Shown here in pieces: positions 58,664 through 64,000 of a stretch of 64,000 nucleotides of DNA. The DNA is from Sipunculus nudus. Taxonomy: Eukaryota > Annelida > Sipuncula > Golfingiida > Sipunculidae. The notes under the pieces are model-generated. The model did no database searches. It was not told the origin of the DNA and was given only the letters and a program-made list of their open reading frames with translations. Within the stretch, counting starts at the first letter, position 1. Each line of letters starts with the position of its first letter. Made by a program: the position numbers and the translations under genes. The stretch lies in NCBI GenBank assembly GCA_026874595.1, contig CM049320.1, positions 8,435,464-8,499,463 on the forward strand, written 5' to 3'.

Positions 58664-61600
58664 TATCTTTGCTAACTCTGCTTAGTAATATCTTTGCCAG
58701 CTCTGTCCAGTAACATTTTGGCTAACTCTGTCTAGTTATATCTTGGCTAACTCTGTCAAGTAAAATCATGGCTAACTCTGTCAAGTAAAATTTTGGCTAA
58801 CTCTGTCTAGTAATATCTTGGCTTACTCTGTTTAGTTATATATTGGGTAACTCTGTCTAGTAATACATTTGCTATTTCCGTCTAGTAATATCTTGGCTAA
58901 CTCTGTTTAGCTATATCTTAGCTAACTCTGTTTAATTATATCTTTGCTGACTCTGTTGAGTTATATCTTTGCTGACTCTGTCTTGTGATATTTTGGCTAA
59001 CTCTGTCTAGTAATATCTTGGCTAACTCTGTTTAGTTAAATCTTTGCTAACTCTGTCTAGTAATGTTTTGGCTAACTCTGTCTAGTAATATCTTGGCTAA
59101 CTCTGTTTAATTATATCTTTGCTAACTCTGTTGAGTTATATCTTTGCTGACTCTGTCTTGTGATATTTTGGCTAACTCTGTCTAGTAATATCTTGGCTAA
59201 CTCTGTTTAGTTAAATCTTTGCTAACTCTGTCTAGTAATGTTTTGGCTAACTCTGTCTAGTAATATCTTGGCTGACTCTGTTTAGTTATATCTTTTCTAA
59301 CTCTGTTTAGTTATATCTTTGCTAACTCGGTCTATTAATATTTTGGCTAACTCTATCTAGTAATATCATGGCTAACTCTGTTTAGTTATATCTTGGCTAA
59401 CTCTGTCAGTAATGTTTTGGCTAACTCTGTCTAGTAATATCTTGGCTAACTCTGTTTAGTTATATCTTTGCTAACTCTGTTTAGTTATATCTTTGCTTAC
59501 TCGGTCTATTAATATTTTGGCTAACTCTATCTAGTAATATCTTGGCTAACTCTGTTTAGTTATATCTTAGCTAACTCTGTTTAGTTATATCTTTGCTGAC
59601 TCTGTCTTGTGATATTTTGGCTAACTCTGTCTAGTAATATCTTGGCTAACTCTGTTTAGTCATATCTTGGCTAACTCTGTCTAGTAATGTTTTGGCTAAC
59701 TCTGTCTAGTAATATCTTGGCTAACTCTGTTTAGTTATATCTTTGCTAACTCGGTCTATTAAAATTTGGCTAACTCTATCTAGTAATATCTTGGCTAACT
59801 CTGTTTAATTATATCTTTGCTAACTCTGTTGAGTTATATCTTTGCTGACTCTGTCTAGTGATATTTTAGCTAACTCTGTCTAGTAATATCTTGGCTAACT
59901 CTGTTTAGTTATATCTTTGCTAACTCTGTCTAGTGATATTTTGGCTAACCCTGTCTCATAATATCGTGGATAAATTAGTTTAGTTATATCTTTTCTAACT
60001 CTGTCTAGTGATATTCCGGCTAACTCTGTCTAGTAATATCTTGGCTAACTCTGTTTAGTTATATCTTTGCTAACTCTGTCTAGTGATATTTTGGCTAACT
60101 ATGTCTAGAAATATCTTTGCTAACTCTGTTTAGTTATATCTTTTCTAACTCTGTCTAGTGATATTTTGGCTAACTCTGTCTAGTAATATCTTGGCTAACT
60201 CTGCTTAGTAATATCTTTGCCAGCTCTGTCCAGTAACATTTTGGCTAACTCTGTCTAGTTATATCTTGGCTAACTCTGTCAAGTAAAATCATGGCTAACT
60301 CTGTCAAGTAAAATTTTGGCTAACTCTGTCTAGTAATATCTTGGCTTACTCTGTTTAGTTATATATTTGGTAACTCTGTCTAGTAATACATTTGCTATTT
60401 CCGTCTAGTAATATCTTGGCTAACTCTGTTTAGCTATATCTTAGCTAACTCTGTTTAATTATATCTTTGCTGACTCTGTTGAGTTATATCTTTGCTGACT
60501 CTGTCTTGTGATATTTTGGCTAACTCTGTCTAGTAATATCTTGGCTAACTCTGTTTAGTTAAATCTTTGCTAACTCTGTCTAGTAATGTTTTGGCTAACT
60601 CTGTCTAGTAATATCTTGGCTAACTCTGTTTAATTATATCTTGCTAACTCTGTTGAGTTATATCTTTGCTGACTCTGTCTTGTGATATTTTGGCTAACTC
60701 TGTCTAGTAATATCTTGGCTAACTCTGTTTAGTTAAATCTTTGCTAACTCTGTCTAATAATGTTTTGGCTAACTCTGTCTAGTAATATCTTGGCTGAGTC
60801 TGTTTAGTTATATCTTTTCTAACTCTGTTTAGTTATATCTTTGCTAACTCGGTCTATTAATATTTTGGCTAACTCTATCTAGTAATATCATGGCTAACTC
60901 TGTTTAGTTATATCTTGGCTAACTCTGTCAGTAATGTTTTGGCTAACTCTGTCTAGTAATATCTTGGCTAACTCTGTTTAGTTATATCTTTGCTAACTCT
61001 GTTTAGTTATATCTTTGCTTACTCGGTCTATTAATATTTTGGCTAACTCTATCTAGTAATATCTTGGCTAACTCTGTTTAGTTATATCTTAGCTAACTCT
61101 GTTTAGTTATATCTTTGCTGACTCTGTCTTGTGATATTTTGGCTAACTCTGTCTAGTAATGTCTTGGCTAACTCTGTTTAGTCATATCTTGGCTAACTCT
61201 GTCTAGTAATGTTTTGGCTAACTCTGTCTAGTGATATTTTGGCTAACTATGTCTGGAAATATCTTTGCTAACTCTGTTTAGTTATATCTTTTCTAACTCT
61301 GTCTAGTGATATTTTGGCTAACTCTGTCTAGTAATATCTTGGCTAACTCTGTTTAGTTATATCTTTGCTAACACTGTCTAGTGATATTTTGGCTATCTCT
61401 GTCTCTTAATGTCGTGGCTAACTCTGTTTAGTTATATCTTTTCTAACTCTGTCTAGTGATATTTTGGCAAACCCTGTCTCGTAATATCGTGGATAAATTA
61501 GTTTAGTTATATCTTTTCTAACTCTGTCTTGTGATATTTTGGCTAACTCTGTCTAGTAATATCTTGGCTAACTCTGTTTAGTTAAATCTTTGCTAACTCT

Positions 61601-64000
61601 GTCTAGTAATGTTTTGGCTAACTCTGTCTAGTAATATCTTGGCTGACTCTGTTTAGTTATATCTTTTCTAACTCTGTTTAGTTATATCTTTGCTAACTCG
61701 GTCTATTAATATTTTGGCTAACTCTATCTAGTAGTATCATGGCTAACTCTGTTTAGTTATATCTTGGCTAACTCTGTCAGTAATGTTTTGGCTAACTCTG
61801 TCTAGTAATATCTTGGCTAACTCTGTTTAGTTATATCTTTGCTAACTCTGTTTAGTTATATCTTTGCTTACTCGGTCTATTAATATTTTGGCTAACTCTA
61901 TCTAGTAATATCTTGGCTAACTCTGTTTAGTTATATCTTAGCTAACTCTGTTTAGTTATATCTTTGCTGACTCTGTCTTGTGATATTTTGGCTAACTCTG
62001 TCTAGTAATATCTTGGCTAACTCTGTTTAGTCATATCTTGGCTAACTCTGTCTAGTAATGTTTTGGCTAACTCTGTCTAGTAATATCTTGGCTAACTCTG
62101 TTTAGTTATATCTTTGCTAACTCGGTCTATTAAAATTTGGCTAACTCTATCTAGTAATATCTTGGCTAACTCTGTTTAATTATATCTTTGCTAACTCTGT
62201 TGAGTTATATCTTTGCTGACTCTGTCTAGTGATATTTTAGCTAACTCTGTCTAGTAATATCTTGGCTAACTCTGTTTAGTTATATCTTTGCTAACTCTGT
62301 CTAGTGATATTTTGGCTAACCCTGTCTCGTAATATCGTGGATAAATTAGTTTAGTTATATCTTTTCTAACTCTGTCTAGTGATATTCCGGCTAACTCTGT
62401 CTAGTAATATCTTGGCTAACTCTGTTTAGTTATATCTTTGCTAACTCTGTCTAGTGATATTTTGGCTAACTATGTCTAGAAATATCTTTGCTAACTCTGT
62501 TTAGTTATATCTTTTCTAACTCTGTCTAGTGATATTTTGGCTAACTCTGTCTAGTAATATCTTGGCTAACTCTGCTTAGTAATATCTTTGCCAGCTCTGT
62601 CCAGTAACATTTTGGCTAACTCTGTCTAGTTATATCTTGGCTAACTCTGTCAAGTAAAATCATGGCTAACTCTGTCAAGTAAAATCTTGGCTAACTCTGT
62701 CTAGTAATATCTTGGCTTACTCTGTTTAGTTATATATTTGGTAACTCTGTCTAGTAATACATTTGCTATTTCCGTCTAGTAATATCTTGGCTAACTCTGT
62801 TTAGCTATATCTTAGCTAACTCTGTTTAATTATATCTTTGCTGACTCTGTTGAGTTATATCTTTGCTGACTCTGTCTTGTGATATTTTGGCTAACTCTGT
62901 CTAGTAATATCTTGGCTAACTCTGTTTAGTTAAATCTTTGCTAACTCTGTCTAGTAATGTTTTGGCTAACTCTGTCTAGTAATATCTTGGCTAACTCTGT
63001 TTAATTATATCTTTGCTAACTCTGTTGAGTTATATCTTTGCTGACTCTGTCTTGTGATATTTTGGCTAGCTCTGTCTAGTAATATCTTGGCTAACTCTGT
63101 TTAGTTATATCTTTGCTAACTCGGTCTATTAATATTTTGGCTAACTCTATCTAGTAATATCATGGCTAACTCTGTTTAGTTATATCTTGGCTAACTCTGT
63201 CAGTAATGTTTTGGCTAACTCTGTCTAGTAATATCTTGGCTAACTCTGTTTAGTTATATCTTTGCTAACTCTGTTTAGTTATATGTTTGCTTACTCGGTC
63301 TATTAATATTTTGGCTAACTCTATCTAGTAATATCTTGGCTAACTCTGTTTAGTTATATCTTAGCTAACTCTGTTTAGTTATATCTTTGCTGACTCTGTC
63401 TTGTGATATTTTGGCTAACTCTGTCTAGTAATGTCTTGGCTAACTCTGTTTAGTCATATCTTGGCTAACTCTGTCTAGTAATGTTTTGGCTAACTCTGTC
63501 TAGTGATATTTTGGCTAACTATGTCTGGAAATATCTTTGCTAACTCTGTTTAGTTATATCTTTTCTAACTCTGTCTAGTGATATTTTGGCTAACTCTGTC
63601 TAGTAATATCTTGGCTAACTCTGTTTAGTTGTATCTTTGCTAACACTGTCTAGTGATATTTTGGCTATCTCTGTCTTTTAATGTCGTGGCTAACTCTGTT
63701 TAGTTATATCTTTTCTAACTCTGTCTAGTGATATTTTGGCTAACCCTGTCTCGTAATATCGTGGATAAATTAGTTTAGTTATATCTTTTCTAACTCTGTC
63801 TTGTGATATTTTGGCTAACTCTGTCTAGTAATATCTTGGCTAACTCTGTTTAGTTATATCTTTGCTAACTCTGTCTAGTGATATTTTGGCTAACTCTGTC
63901 TAGTAATATCTTGGCTGACTCTGTTTAGTTATATCTTTTCTAACTCTGTTTAGTTATATCTTTGCTAACTCGGTCTATTAATATTTTGGCTAACTCTATC
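58664..64000 (+). repeat. 25-bp satellite array with higher-order repeats, open at window end
   Basis: The consensus unit is GGCTAACTCTGTCTAGTAAT plus ATCTT. Two main variants (CTAGTAATATCTTGG and TTAGTTATATCTTTG) often alternate, giving a 50-bp dimer. About 210 units fill the window to its last base. Private variants recur at fixed offsets: CTTAGTAATATCTTTGCCAG at 58681, 60204 and 62575; CTCTGTCAGTAATG at 59401, 60923, 61772 and 63195; GTGGATAAATTAG at 59966, 61489, 62337 and 63761. This shows repeated block duplications. TAG and TAA within the unit close all frames. Confidence 0.97.

Noticed and set aside
58664-64000. CRISPR-like interpretation of the regular 25-bp array
   Set aside because: There are no unique spacers between repeats; units are contiguous and the context is eukaryotic.

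Overview
This is an AT-rich (about two thirds A+T by eye), repeat-dense, gene-poor stretch of an animal nuclear genome. I see no bacterial gene organisation, no rRNA, no true tRNA gene, no CRISPR array and no intact conserved protein-coding gene. The style of the repeats points to a lophotrochozoan, most likely a bivalve or other mollusc. They include non-autonomous elements with cores of about 140-bp tandem repeats and ccgtccgtcc / cggacggacgg borders, tRNA-derived SINE-like copies, and many long (TA)n tracts. That attribution is inference from repeat style; no diagnostic host gene is present.

Layout. 1-3374: an element with 0.6-0.7 kb terminal inverted repeats (TIRs) and a core of TGACCTTGACC-type repeats. 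3782-4437: a tandem-core element ending in a CCCGTC/GACGGG hairpin. 4.4-13.7 kb: mostly unique DNA with two SINE-like copies near 8.2 and 8.5 kb and an inverted repeat at 12 kb. 13.7-14 kb: three 93-bp tandem units. 15.8-16.4 kb: one orphan 131-codon ORF followed by AATAAA. 18.9-19.8 kb: an old duplication of about 0.5 kb. 21.0-21.7 kb: a pyrimidine-biased stretch. 22-33 kb: unique DNA with microsatellites, one dispersed-repeat copy and possible conserved non-coding islands. 33.8-34.4 kb: a degenerate GATGA-rich minisatellite. 35.4-37.1 kb: a foldback cluster built from TTACAATATGGGCCG-like repeats. 39.4-41.2 kb: a dimeric array of about 139/278 bp containing a TCTAGA palindrome cluster. 43-45 kb: a 191-bp tandem duplication, a SINE-like copy and another ~140-bp array.

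45579-51180 is the most structured mobile element: 5.6 kb, TIRs starting CACTGTTAAAA, TA on both outer flanks, dense CCGTTATTTTAC subterminal repeats, and an internal decayed multi-exon unit with good splice sites. At 51.7-52.6 kb a truncated LINE sits inside one arm of a 100-bp palindromic MITE. At 55.5-56.1 kb a decayed LINE reverse transcriptase lies on the minus strand. From 58.66 kb to the window end runs a 25-bp satellite (more than 5.3 kb, about 210 units). It has nested higher-order duplication, with the same private variants recurring at offsets of about 1523 and 848 bp.

Nothing here forms a pathway or operon. The only recognisable protein-coding relics are retrotransposon fragments. 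The best leads are the 5.6-kb element with its inner exons, the satellite, the nested LINE-in-MITE, and the shared ~140-bp TGACCT-rich architecture of four separate arrays.
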